A DNA stretch of 47,375 bases, taken from the NCBI GenBank assembly GCA_903828675.1, contig CAIKND010000126.1:1-47375 (forward strand), read 5' to 3'. Below the pieces are notes generated by a model, which saw only the letters and a list, made by a program, of their open reading frames with translations, was not told the DNA's origin and made no database searches. The stretch is from an uncultured Acidobacteriaceae bacterium (GTDB lineage Bacteria; Acidobacteriota; Terriglobia; Terriglobales; Acidobacteriaceae). Below, piece after piece: positions 17,217-25,574 of this stretch (position 1 is its first letter; each line of letters starts with the position of its first letter). The position numbers were made by a program, and so were the translations under genes.

Positions 17217-18137
17217 ATGAGTTCGAAGTTGGTTTTGATGCTGGCTCCAGTTTTGCTGTTGGGCGGTACACGGTTTCTGGCCGCGCAGGCAGGGGAGAAC
17301 TTCCCGGCGGAGCAGGGCTACACCGTGACGAACGACGTGACTTACACGACGGGCGTCCAAGGGCCGCTAAAGGCCGATGTGTATATTCCCAATGGCAAGG
17401 GGCCGTTCCCCGGGATTGTGTTTATCCACGGCGGAGGCTGGAAGAACGGTAACCGCAACCAGATGGTGAAGCTGATCCAGGTGCTGGCCGAGGATGGCTA
17501 CGTAGGCTTTACGATCGAATACGACGTGGACCCGGTGCATTTCCCGGCATCGTTTCATGAGTCGCTTGCAGCGGTGAAGTTCTTCCGCGAACATGCCGCT
17601 GAATACCACTTGGACCCTTCGCGCGTTGCCGTAGCGGGCAGCTCGGCGGGTGGAGAACTGGCGGCGTTGGTAGCGCTGGATCCGGAAGGGCTGCAGTTTG
17701 ACAAGACGCCGGTTCGCAGCGAGGCCAAGCCGGGAACGTCCTCAGTGGTGCAGGCGGCTCTGATACTGAATGGCGCATTGGACCTGACGGCGCAAGGCGA
17801 TGCTCCATCGACCTCGGTGTCTGATTATCTGGGCGGATCTTGTGAAGCGCTTGCGCACGAATGCAAGGATGCTTCGCCTCAGTTTCATGTTCATGCCGGA
17901 GCGCCGCCGTTCTATGTAGGCCACGGCACTATGGATCAAACGGTGCCGTTTGCAGAAGCAGTTGCCTTTACCGACGCGCTGAAAGCGGCCAAGGTGACGG
18001 TACAGTTTTTCCAGGCTGAGGGCGGGAAGCATACGTTCTGGGCCGATCCCAAATTCCACGCGGAGAACCTGGAAGCGATGAAGGCATTTCTGGGGCAGCA
18101 TTTGCGGGCGAAGGATCAAAAGATAGCCGCGAAGTAA
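17217..18137 (+). CDS. Secreted alpha/beta hydrolase (esterase/acetyl-xylan-esterase-like)
   Basis: Predicted periplasmic or extracellular ester hydrolase. ATG 17217 is chosen because GGGAG lies 8 nt upstream and it opens a signal peptide (MSSKLVLMLAPVLLLGG...AAQA). About 306 residues. The oxyanion HGGGW motif, the nucleophile S in AGSSAGGE, D in the GTMDQTVPF segment and H in GGKHTFW form a complete catalytic triad of the BD-FAE/esterase-lipase group. Given the secreted glycosidases elsewhere in the window, an acyl-sugar or hemicellulose side-chain esterase is plausible but unproven. It precedes the AIM24 gene by 65 nt. Confidence 0.87.
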   Translation: MSSKLVLMLAPVLLLGGTRFLAAQAGENFPAEQGYTVTNDVTYTTGVQGPLKADVYIPNGKGPFPGIVFIHGGGWKNGNRNQMVKLIQVLAEDGYVGFTIEYDVDPVHFPASFHESLAAVKFFREHAAEYHLDPSRVAVAGSSAGGELAALVALDPEGLQFDKTPVRSEAKPGTSSVVQAALILNGALDLTAQGDAPSTSVSDYLGGSCEALAHECKDASPQFHVHAGAPPFYVGHGTMDQTVPFAEAVAFTDALKAAKVTVQFFQAEGGKHTFWADPKFHAENLEAMKAFLGQHLRAKDQKIAAK

Positions 18138-18202
18138 CTACGGATGTGGCTTAAAGCGTCGCCGTGACAGGTACACTGTTTTCTTACAGGAGGCTTTACG
18201 CC

Positions 18203-18973
18203 ATGCAGACTAGAGTTCAAGGCACGACCATGCCCGTGCTTGAGGTGCAGCTTGACCCGAACGAGAGCGTGTACTCCGAGAGCGGAGAACTCTCGTGGAT
18301 GACGGGCTCAATCCAGATGTCGACCCATACGCAGATGGGCGGGGGCGGCGGGCTGTTCGGGGTTCTGAAGCGGGTGGCCGGAGGCGGCAGCATCTTCATG
18401 ACCGAGTACCGGGCCTACCAGTATCCCGGTGAAGTGGCCTTTGCCACCAAGCTTCCGGGGCATATTGTGCCCATCGAACTGGGCCAGGGACCGGAGTACC
18501 TGGTGCACCGCCACGGGTTTTTGTGCGCAACGCCGGAGGTGACGATCGGCGTGGGATTCCAGCAGTCGCTGGGGGCGGGAATTTTTGGCGGCGATGGGTT
18601 CCTGCTGCAGAAGATCGGCGGCCGGGGGACGGCCTGGCTGGAACTGAGCGGCGAACTGATTGTGAAGAACCTGGCGCCCGGAGAGACGCTGCGGGTGCAT
18701 CCGGGACACGTGGGGGCGTTTCAGTCGTCGGTGAGCTTCCAGATCACCACGGTTCCGGGAATCAAGAACATGATCTTCGGCGGGGATGGCCTGTTTTTGG
18801 CGGTGATGACAGGGCCGGGGGCGGTGTGGCTGCAGACGCTGCCGATTTCAAGGCTGGCGCACCAGATCGGCGAATACCTGCCGCGGACCGAGGCGCGACA
18901 GACAACCGCGGCGGGGTTGGGCGGCGGCCTGCTGGGCGGAATTGTGGGATCGATTCTGGATGGAGAACGGTAG
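18203..18973 (+). CDS. AIM24 family protein, copy 1 (with Gly-rich tail)
   Basis: AIM24 (TIGR00266-type) beta-helical protein of unknown molecular role. A consensus AGGAGG at 18188-18193 sets the ATG at 18203, giving 256 residues. The core is very Gly-rich (MGGGGGLFG, VAGGGS, LGAGIFGGDGF) and ends with GPGAVWLQTLPISRLAHQI. It has an extra C-terminal segment of about 27 residues (GLGGGLLGGIVGSI) that resembles a glycine-zipper membrane-associating helix and is missing from copy 2. The two copies are roughly 85% identical by eye over the shared part. A TACACT at 18172-18177 may be the -10 element. Confidence 0.92.
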   Translation: MQTRVQGTTMPVLEVQLDPNESVYSESGELSWMTGSIQMSTHTQMGGGGGLFGVLKRVAGGGSIFMTEYRAYQYPGEVAFATKLPGHIVPIELGQGPEYLVHRHGFLCATPEVTIGVGFQQSLGAGIFGGDGFLLQKIGGRGTAWLELSGELIVKNLAPGETLRVHPGHVGAFQSSVSFQITTVPGIKNMIFGGDGLFLAVMTGPGAVWLQTLPISRLAHQIGEYLPRTEARQTTAAGLGGGLLGGIVGSILDGER

Positions 18974-19024
18974 AGCAGTGGGCAGTGGACAGTTGTCAGT
19001 GAACAGCATTGAGAAGAGCCGAAC
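18974..19024. repeat. Short tandem CAGTG-type microrepeat
   Basis: The gap between the AIM24 and permease genes contains GCAGTGGGCAGTGGACAGTT then GTCAGTGAACAG, a run of imperfect 7-8 nt CAGTGxx units. It may be slipped-strand or mobile debris. No gene. Confidence 0.4.
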
Positions 19025-20056
19025 ATGACTCGATCTTCCGGTAGTACGCGCACGCTTCGCAGCGACATTATCTTCACCTTCATTCTTGCGCTGGCTTGTT
19101 ACCTGGCGTGGCTTTTGCGCGAGGTGCTGGTGCTGCTGTATGTGAGCGCGCTGTTTGCCGTGGTGCTGAGTCCGGTGGTCCGTGCTACGGCGCGGCTTCA
19201 TATAGGGCGCTGGCAACCGTTCAAGGGTTCGGCGATTCTGTTTCTCTTGCTCACGGCGGCCGCCGCGGTAACTGCATTCGGCTTTCTGGCATTGCCTCCG
19301 GTGCTTGAGGATCTGCAGCAGTTTGGCGCGGAGATGCCGGTGCGCCTGCCGGCGGCCCTGGAGAGGATTCGGCAGATTCCTTTCGCTGCCCAGTTGAATA
19401 CCGGCGAGATCAGCGCGCGTCTTCAGGACTTCGCCAGCCAGGGAGTGACGTATCTACTGCTCTCGATCAGGGGTTGGGCGGGCAAGCTGTTCGATCTGAT
19501 TACTGGCCTCATCCTGACCGTCTATTTCATTCTTGAGGGAGATCACGCCTACAACTGGTTTCTCTCCTTTTTCCAGCCAGAGAGCCGCGACCGGCTGGAC
19601 AAGACGCTCAAGCGCGCCGAGATCCGAATGGAGAAATGGCTGCTTGGGCAAGGCAGCCTGATGCTGATTCTGGGCGTTACCAGCACCATCGTCTACCTCT
19701 CGCTTCACGTCCGCTACGCATGTGCGCTCGGCGTACTCACTGGCATGCTCAACATCATTCCCGTGATTGGTGCGGCGGTCTGCATTGCGATTGCGCTGCT
19801 GGTGGCGGCGATCGATTCGTGGGGCCGGGTGGCGGGCATCGCCATCTTCTACGTTATTTATCTACAGGTGGAGAACTCCTATCTCACGCCGCGCATTATG
19901 AGGAGTAGCGTGAACTTGCCGGGGTTGGCGATTCTGGTGGCCCTGCTGCTGGGCGGCGCCCTGGAAGGGGTTGTGGGGGCCATGGTCTCAGTACCGACGG
20001 CGGTTTTGGCAGCGGTGCTTGTGGACGAGTACCTGGTGAACAAAGAGGCTGCTTAA
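19025..20056 (+). CDS. AI-2E family transporter (PerM/TqsA-like permease)
   Basis: Polytopic inner-membrane protein of 343 residues. Hydrophobic segments lie near 15-33, 35-52, 70-95, 145-170 (SIRGWAGKLFDLITGLILTVYFILEG), 205-225, 230-262, 268-285 and 300-335. The family region GLILTVYFILEGD and the later GMLNIIPVIGAAVCI and VENSYLTPRIM motifs are clear. Family members export autoinducer-2 or exchange ions (Na+/H+); the substrate here is unknown. It lies between two near-identical AIM24 genes in the same direction, an arrangement worth testing as a functional unit. A weak hairpin CGGCAA/TTGCCG follows the stop (20066-20082). Confidence 0.92.
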   Translation: MTRSSGSTRTLRSDIIFTFILALACYLAWLLREVLVLLYVSALFAVVLSPVVRATARLHIGRWQPFKGSAILFLLLTAAAAVTAFGFLALPPVLEDLQQFGAEMPVRLPAALERIRQIPFAAQLNTGEISARLQDFASQGVTYLLLSIRGWAGKLFDLITGLILTVYFILEGDHAYNWFLSFFQPESRDRLDKTLKRAEIRMEKWLLGQGSLMLILGVTSTIVYLSLHVRYACALGVLTGMLNIIPVIGAAVCIAIALLVAAIDSWGRVAGIAIFYVIYLQVENSYLTPRIMRSSVNLPGLAILVALLLGGALEGVVGAMVSVPTAVLAAVLVDEYLVNKEAA

Positions 20057-20065
20057 CCGAAGCGG

Positions 20066-20082
20066 CGGCAATGTTGTTGCCG
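20066..20082 (+). terminator. Weak hairpin after the permease gene
   Basis: CGGCAA-TGTTG-TTGCCG is a perfect 6-bp stem starting 10 nt after the stop codon. No U-run follows, so terminator activity is uncertain. Confidence 0.3.
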
Positions 20083-20115
20083 GGGCTGAGAATCCAATCC
20101 TGAGTCGTCCGCGAT

Positions 20116-20145
20116 GCGGTTGAAGCCGCGCGCTTGCAAAACAAA
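20116..20145 (+). repeat. Dispersed hairpin of the GGCACGGC/GCCGTGCC family, copy 2
   Basis: GCGGT-TGAA-GCCGC (one G-T pair) followed by GCGCTTGCAAAACAAATG parallels the arm-TGAA-arm-TTGCAAAAC layout of copy 1 at 10574-10605. It lies just upstream of the second AIM24 gene. Confidence 0.4.
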
Positions 20146-20214
20146 TGTTCGTCTGTGTCACCGCAGCACCTGCTTCCGGTGGATACAATGCTTGCGTTGC
20201 CACAGGAGGCAGTT

Positions 20215-20910
20215 ATGCAAACGCGAATTCAAGGCACCACTATGCCGGTGCTCGAGGTGCAACTCGATCCAAACGAGAGCGTGTTCTCAGAGAGCGGGGA
20301 GCTCTCGTGGATGACCAGCTCGATTCAAATGACCACGCATACGCAGCTAGGCGGGGGTGGCGGGCTGTTTGGGGCGCTGAAGCGGGTGGCCGGCGGCGGA
20401 AGCCTGTTTATGACCGAGTACCGCGCGCTGCAGTACGCCGGCGAAGTGGCGTTTGCCACCAAGGTGCCGGGGCACATTGTGCCGGTGCAGGTAGGGCCAG
20501 GGGTTGAGTACATGGTGCACCGGCATGGATTTCTGTGCGCCACGCCGCAAGTGACCATCGGCGTTGGGTTTCAGCAGTCGCTGGGCGCCGGGGTGTTTGG
20601 CGGGAGCGGTTTTCTGCTGCAAAGATTGGGCGGTTCAGGGATGGCGTGGCTGGAGCTTTCAGGCGAACTGGTGGTAAAGAACCTGGCTCCGGGCGAGACG
20701 CTGCGGGTGCATCCGGGGCACGTTGGCGCATTTCAGGCATCGGTGGGATTCCAGGTTACGAGGGTTCCCGGAGTGAAGAACATGATCTTTGGCGGGGACG
20801 GGATCTTTCTGGCAGCGCTGACCGGCCCGGGCGCGGTGTGGCTGCAAACGCTTCCGATTTCCCGGCTGGCTCACCAGATCGGCGAGTACCTGCCCAAGGC
20901 GAAAGGGTAG
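20215..20910 (+). CDS. AIM24 family protein, copy 2
   Basis: Paralogue of the gene at 18203-18973, about 231 residues from ATG 20215 with AGGAGG at 20204-20209. The N-terminal MQTRIQGTTMPVLEVQLDPN and the C-terminal GPGAVWLQTLPISRLAHQI match copy 1 almost exactly, and differences are mostly conservative. It stops at GEYLPKAKG, lacking the glycine-zipper tail of copy 1. A TACAAT at 20184-20189 sits in the same place relative to the start as TACACT in copy 1. Function unknown; close spacing around the permease suggests a shared envelope role. It is convergent with the metallopeptidase, 24 nt away. Confidence 0.92.
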   Translation: MQTRIQGTTMPVLEVQLDPNESVFSESGELSWMTSSIQMTTHTQLGGGGGLFGALKRVAGGGSLFMTEYRALQYAGEVAFATKVPGHIVPVQVGPGVEYMVHRHGFLCATPQVTIGVGFQQSLGAGVFGGSGFLLQRLGGSGMAWLELSGELVVKNLAPGETLRVHPGHVGAFQASVGFQVTRVPGVKNMIFGGDGIFLAALTGPGAVWLQTLPISRLAHQIGEYLPKAKG

Positions 20911-20934
20911 CGGGAGAATGGTTTAAGCTGCCGT

Positions 20935-22578
20935 CTATCTTGCCGTGTGCATGGCGGCGTCGACGACAGCTTTCATGACGCCACAGTTGGAGAAGAAGCG
21001 GACGAGATTCGACGTGAGCGGTTCCCAGGTTTCAGAAGCGAGAACCGGGGCACCCGGATGGATCGCATTGGCCATTCTGAGCTCACCGGCGCCCTGGGCA
21101 TCGAGCGTTTGAGCGGTGAGTTTGCGGGCGACCTCAAGCGGGAAGCTCTCCGCGACGAAGACGAACTTGCCGCGAGCGGTGATGACGACCGGGCCTTCGT
21201 TGGTGGTGTAAATCTGCTCCACCGACCCATCGGCAGACGTGGAGGTCTGTGCCGTCTCACCGGCGCTGGCGGAAGAATACTTGTGGCCGAGGTTGTTTGC
21301 GTAAAGCTTGGCGAAGGCCTGCGCGGAGGCTGCGTTTCTCCACACGGAGAGGTAGAAGAACGCGAGAGATTTTGTGGTGGCCTGATCGGCGGGAGATTTG
21401 GCGCTGCGCAACTGGCCTGCCCAGTAGACGCCGCCGTTCCACGCTGGGGTGAGGTTGCGGGCGGCCTCGTCTCCACCGAAGATTTCAGTCAGGATGTGCA
21501 GGTCGAGCTGGCCTATCTGGCCGATGTCGTAGGGCTTGTAAAGCTTGTCCACGATGGGATGAATGTCAGGCAGCAACGGTATGGCTGGAACGTGCCTCAG
21601 TTCGTACTCGCGGGGGTTGATGATCTCCCAACTGGACGTGGGCGGGTGGTCGAGTGCACCTGTAAAAGCGGCGGCCTGGCCCTTGTCCATCCAGATGTCC
21701 TGCTCGAAGCTGAGGCCCTCCCGATAAGGGAAGAGCATGGACTCGGACAGCAGCAGCGGGGCGCGGGCCATGATGGGGGAGTTCTCTGAGCCGGTCATCT
21801 GTTGCTTGATGACATCGAGAATCTCGGGATCCTTGACCAAGCTCTTGCCCATCGGCTTGAGGATGTAGTCCATCATGACGGCTGTGGCCTGGCCCTCGAC
21901 AACGGCTTCGCGGGCAGTATCCAACTCGTCTTTGGCCAGATGGTCGCTGTCGCCGGAGGCGTTGAGAGAAACTTCGGCGGGGGTCTGGTCATTCCACTTT
22001 TCCAGGTTCGCGTACTGGTCCTGAAGGGCGTGCGTCAGCTCATGGGCCATCACCGGTTTCTGCTCGTCGATGTCGACCCAGTCGAGCAGATTGACGGTCT
22101 TGGTTTTGGAATCGTAGTAAGCCTCAATCTGCTCCTTGAGCAGGGCAAGGAGGAAAGGCTTGAGGGAGAAATCGCGGTCGAGGAGGCCGAATTTCTTGAG
22201 GATGACTTCATCGCGCTGCAGGCGTTTGGCTCCCTGGTCCTCTTCAAATTTCTCATTCAGGTAGCTCTCTACGGCGGAGCGGGTGGTTATCTGGCGCTTG
22301 ACGGCGCTCTTGATGGGCAGAGCGGTTTCACTGGAGGAGAACTGGATGAGTTCATCGACGAGCGAGAAGAGCTGCTTTGCCTGTTCGGGAGTTATGTGGG
22401 TGGGAGCTTTTGCGGCGTCCGGAGCGGGAGCGGCTTGCTGAGCAGTGGAGACGGTTGCGAGCCCAAGGCAGAGCGCCGCGGCCCATCCCGCTGCAAGAAA
22501 GGTCCAACTGGGAACGGTCCGCTTGCGATTGCTCCACTTGCCGTTGGCCCATCTCACCACTTCGTTCTGGTTGCTCAT
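20935..22578 (-). CDS. Exported HExxH zinc metallopeptidase-like protein
   Basis: About 547 residues. Start at 22578 (MSNQNEVVRW) is set by AGGAGA upstream; the frame is open further, to 22701, but that part crosses the divergent promoter. A cytosolic lead of about 20 residues precedes a hydrophobic signal/anchor (WTFLAAGWAAALCLGLATV), so it is exported or membrane-tethered. The motif MAHELTHALQDQY near residue 180 is a canonical HExxH zinc site, and EAVVEGQATAVMMDY about 45 residues later supplies a probable third ligand (gluzincin-like). The remaining 300 residues show no recognised domain. Substrate unknown. It is divergent from ygfZ with 158 nt between starts. Confidence 0.8.
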   Translation of the reverse strand: MSNQNEVVRWANGKWSNRKRTVPSWTFLAAGWAAALCLGLATVSTAQQAAPAPDAAKAPTHITPEQAKQLFSLVDELIQFSSSETALPIKSAVKRQITTRSAVESYLNEKFEEDQGAKRLQRDEVILKKFGLLDRDFSLKPFLLALLKEQIEAYYDSKTKTVNLLDWVDIDEQKPVMAHELTHALQDQYANLEKWNDQTPAEVSLNASGDSDHLAKDELDTAREAVVEGQATAVMMDYILKPMGKSLVKDPEILDVIKQQMTGSENSPIMARAPLLLSESMLFPYREGLSFEQDIWMDKGQAAAFTGALDHPPTSSWEIINPREYELRHVPAIPLLPDIHPIVDKLYKPYDIGQIGQLDLHILTEIFGGDEAARNLTPAWNGGVYWAGQLRSAKSPADQATTKSLAFFYLSVWRNAASAQAFAKLYANNLGHKYSSASAGETAQTSTSADGSVEQIYTTNEGPVVITARGKFVFVAESFPLEVARKLTAQTLDAQGAGELRMANAIHPGAPVLASETWEPLTSNLVRFFSNCGVMKAVVDAAMHTAR

Positions 22579-22644
22579 CAAGTCTCCTGAGGTTCTGGTC
22601 TGCCGCGGATTCGGCCGCGGTTGACGTGGAGGCTCCGCACCGGG

Positions 22645-22673
22645 TTCGGAGCATGTACTTCCAAGGCTATAAT
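22645..22673 (+). promoter_or_regulatory. Sigma-70-like promoter of the ygfZ gene
   Basis: TTCGGA (22645-22650), a 17-bp spacer and a perfect TATAAT (22668-22673) predict a start near 22680. This argues for translation from ATG 22737 and against the earlier ATG at 22651, which would lie inside the promoter. Confidence 0.6.
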
Positions 22674-22736
22674 CAGGATGCTGTCCTGCGCCAAGCGTCA
22701 CCGGAAAATCTGCGCCGGACTGCGGAAAAGTCCCCC

Positions 22737-23966
22737 ATGACTGAGACTAATCTCGCCTCGACAATTCAAGTAACCGCGCTGGCCACGCTGCTGGAGCAGG
22801 CGCATACACCGCACAAACTGGATGTTTACCGTGGCGTGTTGACTCCACAGATGTTGGACGCACCGGAACGGGAAATAGCGGCGCTGGTTGAAGGAGCCGC
22901 CGTACACGACCTCGGCTGGCAGCGGCGCGTGGCCGTGCGCGGAGAAGACCGCTTTCGCTGGCTGAGCGGGATGGTAACCAACACCGTCAACGACCTGTTT
23001 CCAAATACCGGAGCGTGGAACCTGGTGTTGAACGCGCAGGGTCGGATTGTGGGCGACCTGACGGTATGGCGGGAAGGCGAAGAGCTTTCTCCGCAGCGGC
23101 GTAATCCGGCTGGCGCAGGCGCCAAAGCCGGAGATAACCCGGAGGATCGCCTGCGCGGGACCCCCTTTGCCGGGGAGTCCGGTCTGGTTCTGGAGATTGC
23201 CGCCGACCAATGCGCAAAATTGCTGGCTCACCTGAATGGCTTCATCATCATGGATGATGTCGAGCTGATTCCGCTGGGCGAGGAGCCGGTTGGAGAGCCA
23301 GGATCGGAGACGGCACTTGGACTTACGGGTCCGCTGGCCAACGATGTGCTGGAGCGGCTGGGCCTGCCGGTATTTGCGCACCCGATGATGGGAACGAGCG
23401 TGGAGTGGAACGGGTTTGATGTAAGGATTCTGCGCGGATACGGCGTACATTCGCCGCACTACCAGCTTCGGGTGCAATCGGCGGGGCTGGGCAAGCTTTG
23501 GTCATGCCTGCGCACCGCCGGGGCCAAGCCGGTGGGTTGCGCTTCACTGGAGGCCCTCCGGATTGCGGAAGCGATTCCTGTGTACGGCATCGATATGGCC
23601 GAGCGCGATTTGCCGCAGGAGACCTCGCAGATGCGGGCTTTGCACTTTAACAAGGGCTGCTACTTGGGGCAGGAGATTGTGGAACGGATACGCTCGCGGG
23701 GGAACGTTCACCGGCATTTGCGGCCATTGGAGCTATTTGGGCCATTGCCGGAAGCCGGGACCGAACTAACCTTGGAAGACGGAAAGGCCGCTGGACAGAT
23801 TACCAGCGCCGCCGAGTTGCCCCTGGCGAACGGGAACCGGGTGTTTGCGCTGGGGATGGTGCGCGGAGAGGCGGAGTTGGGCAACCATGTTCTTTCGTAT
23901 GCTGCCGGGACGGATAAGGGCACCGCGCAGATATTGGTTTCGCCACCGATGCTGAATGCCAGTTAG
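22737..23966 (+). CDS. ygfZ: YgfZ/GcvT-like folate-binding protein for Fe-S cluster repair
   Basis: Tetrahydrofolate-binding protein that supports assembly or repair of iron-sulfur enzymes such as MiaB. 409 residues. The family signature KGCYLGQEIVER lies near residue 304 (K-G-C-Y-x-G-Q-E, with the essential Cys). The N-terminal GcvT-like half includes VHDLGWQRRVAVRGEDRFRW and WNLVLNAQGRIVGDLTVWR. An insert of about 45 residues rich in G, A and P (from about 122) separates the two halves of the folate domain and is longer than in the E. coli protein. The start is chosen from the promoter position; there is no strong ribosome-binding site. Confidence 0.88.
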   Translation: MTETNLASTIQVTALATLLEQAHTPHKLDVYRGVLTPQMLDAPEREIAALVEGAAVHDLGWQRRVAVRGEDRFRWLSGMVTNTVNDLFPNTGAWNLVLNAQGRIVGDLTVWREGEELSPQRRNPAGAGAKAGDNPEDRLRGTPFAGESGLVLEIAADQCAKLLAHLNGFIIMDDVELIPLGEEPVGEPGSETALGLTGPLANDVLERLGLPVFAHPMMGTSVEWNGFDVRILRGYGVHSPHYQLRVQSAGLGKLWSCLRTAGAKPVGCASLEALRIAEAIPVYGIDMAERDLPQETSQMRALHFNKGCYLGQEIVERIRSRGNVHRHLRPLELFGPLPEAGTELTLEDGKAAGQITSAAELPLANGNRVFALGMVRGEAELGNHVLSYAAGTDKGTAQILVSPPMLNAS

Positions 23967-24062
23967 TTGAGCGCGGATCCGGGGTTCAGGAGTCGGGACC
24001 TGGGGCATCCGCAGAGACTGCAGAGTTCGTAACTCAGAAAGACGGATTGGACAACGAAAGCT

Positions 24063-24692
24063 ATGAGTGAAACCCCGAAGTTTGAAGTGATTGACCGCCG
24101 CAAGCAAAAAGCAGAAGAAGAACAGGTGAACCAGCAAGCGGGCGCACAGCCGCCGGAGACGGTGGCGCCGGCGCCAAGTTCCCCGGCAGCCCCTGGAGCC
24201 GGTCCGCGGCTGGTGGTGAACGAGGGGCGGCGCGAGCCTGCTCCTGCCGATGAGAAGCAGAGCCGGGCGGAAGCCGAGGGTGAACCGGATTTGCCTCCTG
24301 CGCCTACCGCCCTGGAGAGCAAGGACCAGAAGACGTCGTATGACGCGGCGGTGCAGCGTCTAGACGACCTGATCCGGGCGCAGAATCCTGCCATGGACGC
24401 GCAGCCGACGGTTGGGTTTGAGCACCTGGTGCAGCAGTTCTACGTTTCCGCCATGATCCAGATGGGCGCGGGGACGCAGGAAGGGCAGCGGCCGCGAGTG
24501 GACATTCTCGGCGCGCGCGGCACCATCGACCTGCTCGGGGTGCTGGCTGAAAAGACGCGCGGCAACCTGACGGAGGCCGAGGATCGCACCTTGCAAACGG
24601 TGCTGTTCGAGGTGCGGGCGGCCTTCCTGGAACTGACCAGCATGATCAGCTTGCAGGGCATATCGGCGCCGCCACCGCCGGTTCCACGCTAA
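24063..24692 (+). CDS. DUF1844 domain protein with disordered N-terminus
   Basis: 209 residues. The first 110 are low complexity and charged (Q, A, P, E rich), likely disordered. The last 90 form a DUF1844 domain: VGFEHLVQQFYVSAMIQMG, then IDLLGVLAEKTRGNLTEAED and a helix ending in FLELTSMISLQ. The role of DUF1844 is unknown; members are cytosolic and often near central metabolic genes. It begins the co-directional run DUF1844, MBL hydrolase, ribF, with 72 nt to the next start. Confidence 0.85.
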   Translation: MSETPKFEVIDRRKQKAEEEQVNQQAGAQPPETVAPAPSSPAAPGAGPRLVVNEGRREPAPADEKQSRAEAEGEPDLPPAPTALESKDQKTSYDAAVQRLDDLIRAQNPAMDAQPTVGFEHLVQQFYVSAMIQMGAGTQEGQRPRVDILGARGTIDLLGVLAEKTRGNLTEAEDRTLQTVLFEVRAAFLELTSMISLQGISAPPPPVPR

Positions 24693-24764
24693 GAGACCAA
24701 GGACAGGTAAGAGGGAACAGTGGCCCCGCGACCGGCGTAGGGGGACTTGTACCCGCGAGAGCTT

Positions 24765-25574
24765 ATGGAGGGACGGCTGACATTTCTGGGGACGGGAACC
24801 TCGATGGGGGTTCCGACGCTAGGGTGCGACTGTGCGGTATGCACCTCGGCCGACCCGCACGATCGCCGGTTGCGGCCTTCGGCTCTGTTGCGCTGGAATG
24901 AAGAGAACAGCAACGGCGGCCGGGAACGGGCTGTCGTGATCGATACCGGTCCGGACTTCCGCGAGCAGGCGCTGCGTGCGGGGCTCAGGCGCGTGGATGC
25001 CGTGTTTTATACGCACGCACATGCCGACCACATTCTTGGGATGGATGATTTGCGGCCCCTGAGCTTTGTAGCCTTTCGCGAGGGCGGGCCGATTCCGCTG
25101 TACGCGACGGCGGAGACGGCGGAAGTGCTAGAGCGGATCTACGATTACACATTTTCGCCGCAAGCTACCTATCCCAACCGCGCCAGGGTACAACTGGAAC
25201 CGCTCGCTGAGCGGAACCGGATTCACGGCGTCGAGTTTCTGCGGGTACCGGTGCTGCATGGGGGAATGAAAATTGCGGGATTTCGTTTTGGCAACGCGGC
25301 CTATTTGACCGATGTGAGCGGAATTCCCGAGGAGAGCTTCGAGTTGCTGGAAGGGCTGGAGCACCTGGTGCTCTCCGCCCTGCGGCATAAGCCGCACCCC
25401 AGCCACGCCACCGTGGAACAGGCGTTGGGCTGGTCGCGGCGCATTGGCGCACGGCACACCTGGCTTACCCATATTGCGCATGAGCTGGGCCACGAAGAGA
25501 CCAACCGCGCCCTGCCCGACAGCGTGAGACTGGCATACGACGGGTTGACCATTCCAGTGAGCGTGAGCCTATGA
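24765..25574 (+). CDS. MBL-fold metal-dependent hydrolase (PhnP-like)
   Basis: Metallo-beta-lactamase-fold phosphodiesterase-like enzyme, 269 residues from ATG 24765 (a TTG at 24747 is in frame). The start of the fold is FLGTGTSMGVPTLGCDCAVC; the Cys-rich loop after the first strand is the structural zinc site of PhnP-type proteins. Catalytic metal ligands are in THAHADHILGMDDLR, with D in YLTDVSG and late histidines in HKPHPSHAT and LTHIAHELGH. Family members hydrolyse cyclic phosphates such as phosphoribosyl 1,2-cyclic phosphate; no C-P lyase genes are nearby, so the substrate is open. Its stop overlaps the ribF start (ATGA). Confidence 0.88.
   Translation: MEGRLTFLGTGTSMGVPTLGCDCAVCTSADPHDRRLRPSALLRWNEENSNGGRERAVVIDTGPDFREQALRAGLRRVDAVFYTHAHADHILGMDDLRPLSFVAFREGGPIPLYATAETAEVLERIYDYTFSPQATYPNRARVQLEPLAERNRIHGVEFLRVPVLHGGMKIAGFRFGNAAYLTDVSGIPEESFELLEGLEHLVLSALRHKPHPSHATVEQALGWSRRIGARHTWLTHIAHELGHEETNRALPDSVRLAYDGLTIPVSVSL

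Noticed and set aside
22377..22736. Upstream extension of the ygfZ frame
   Set aside because: It overlaps the metallopeptidase gene on the other strand and crosses the TTCGGA-17-TATAAT promoter.
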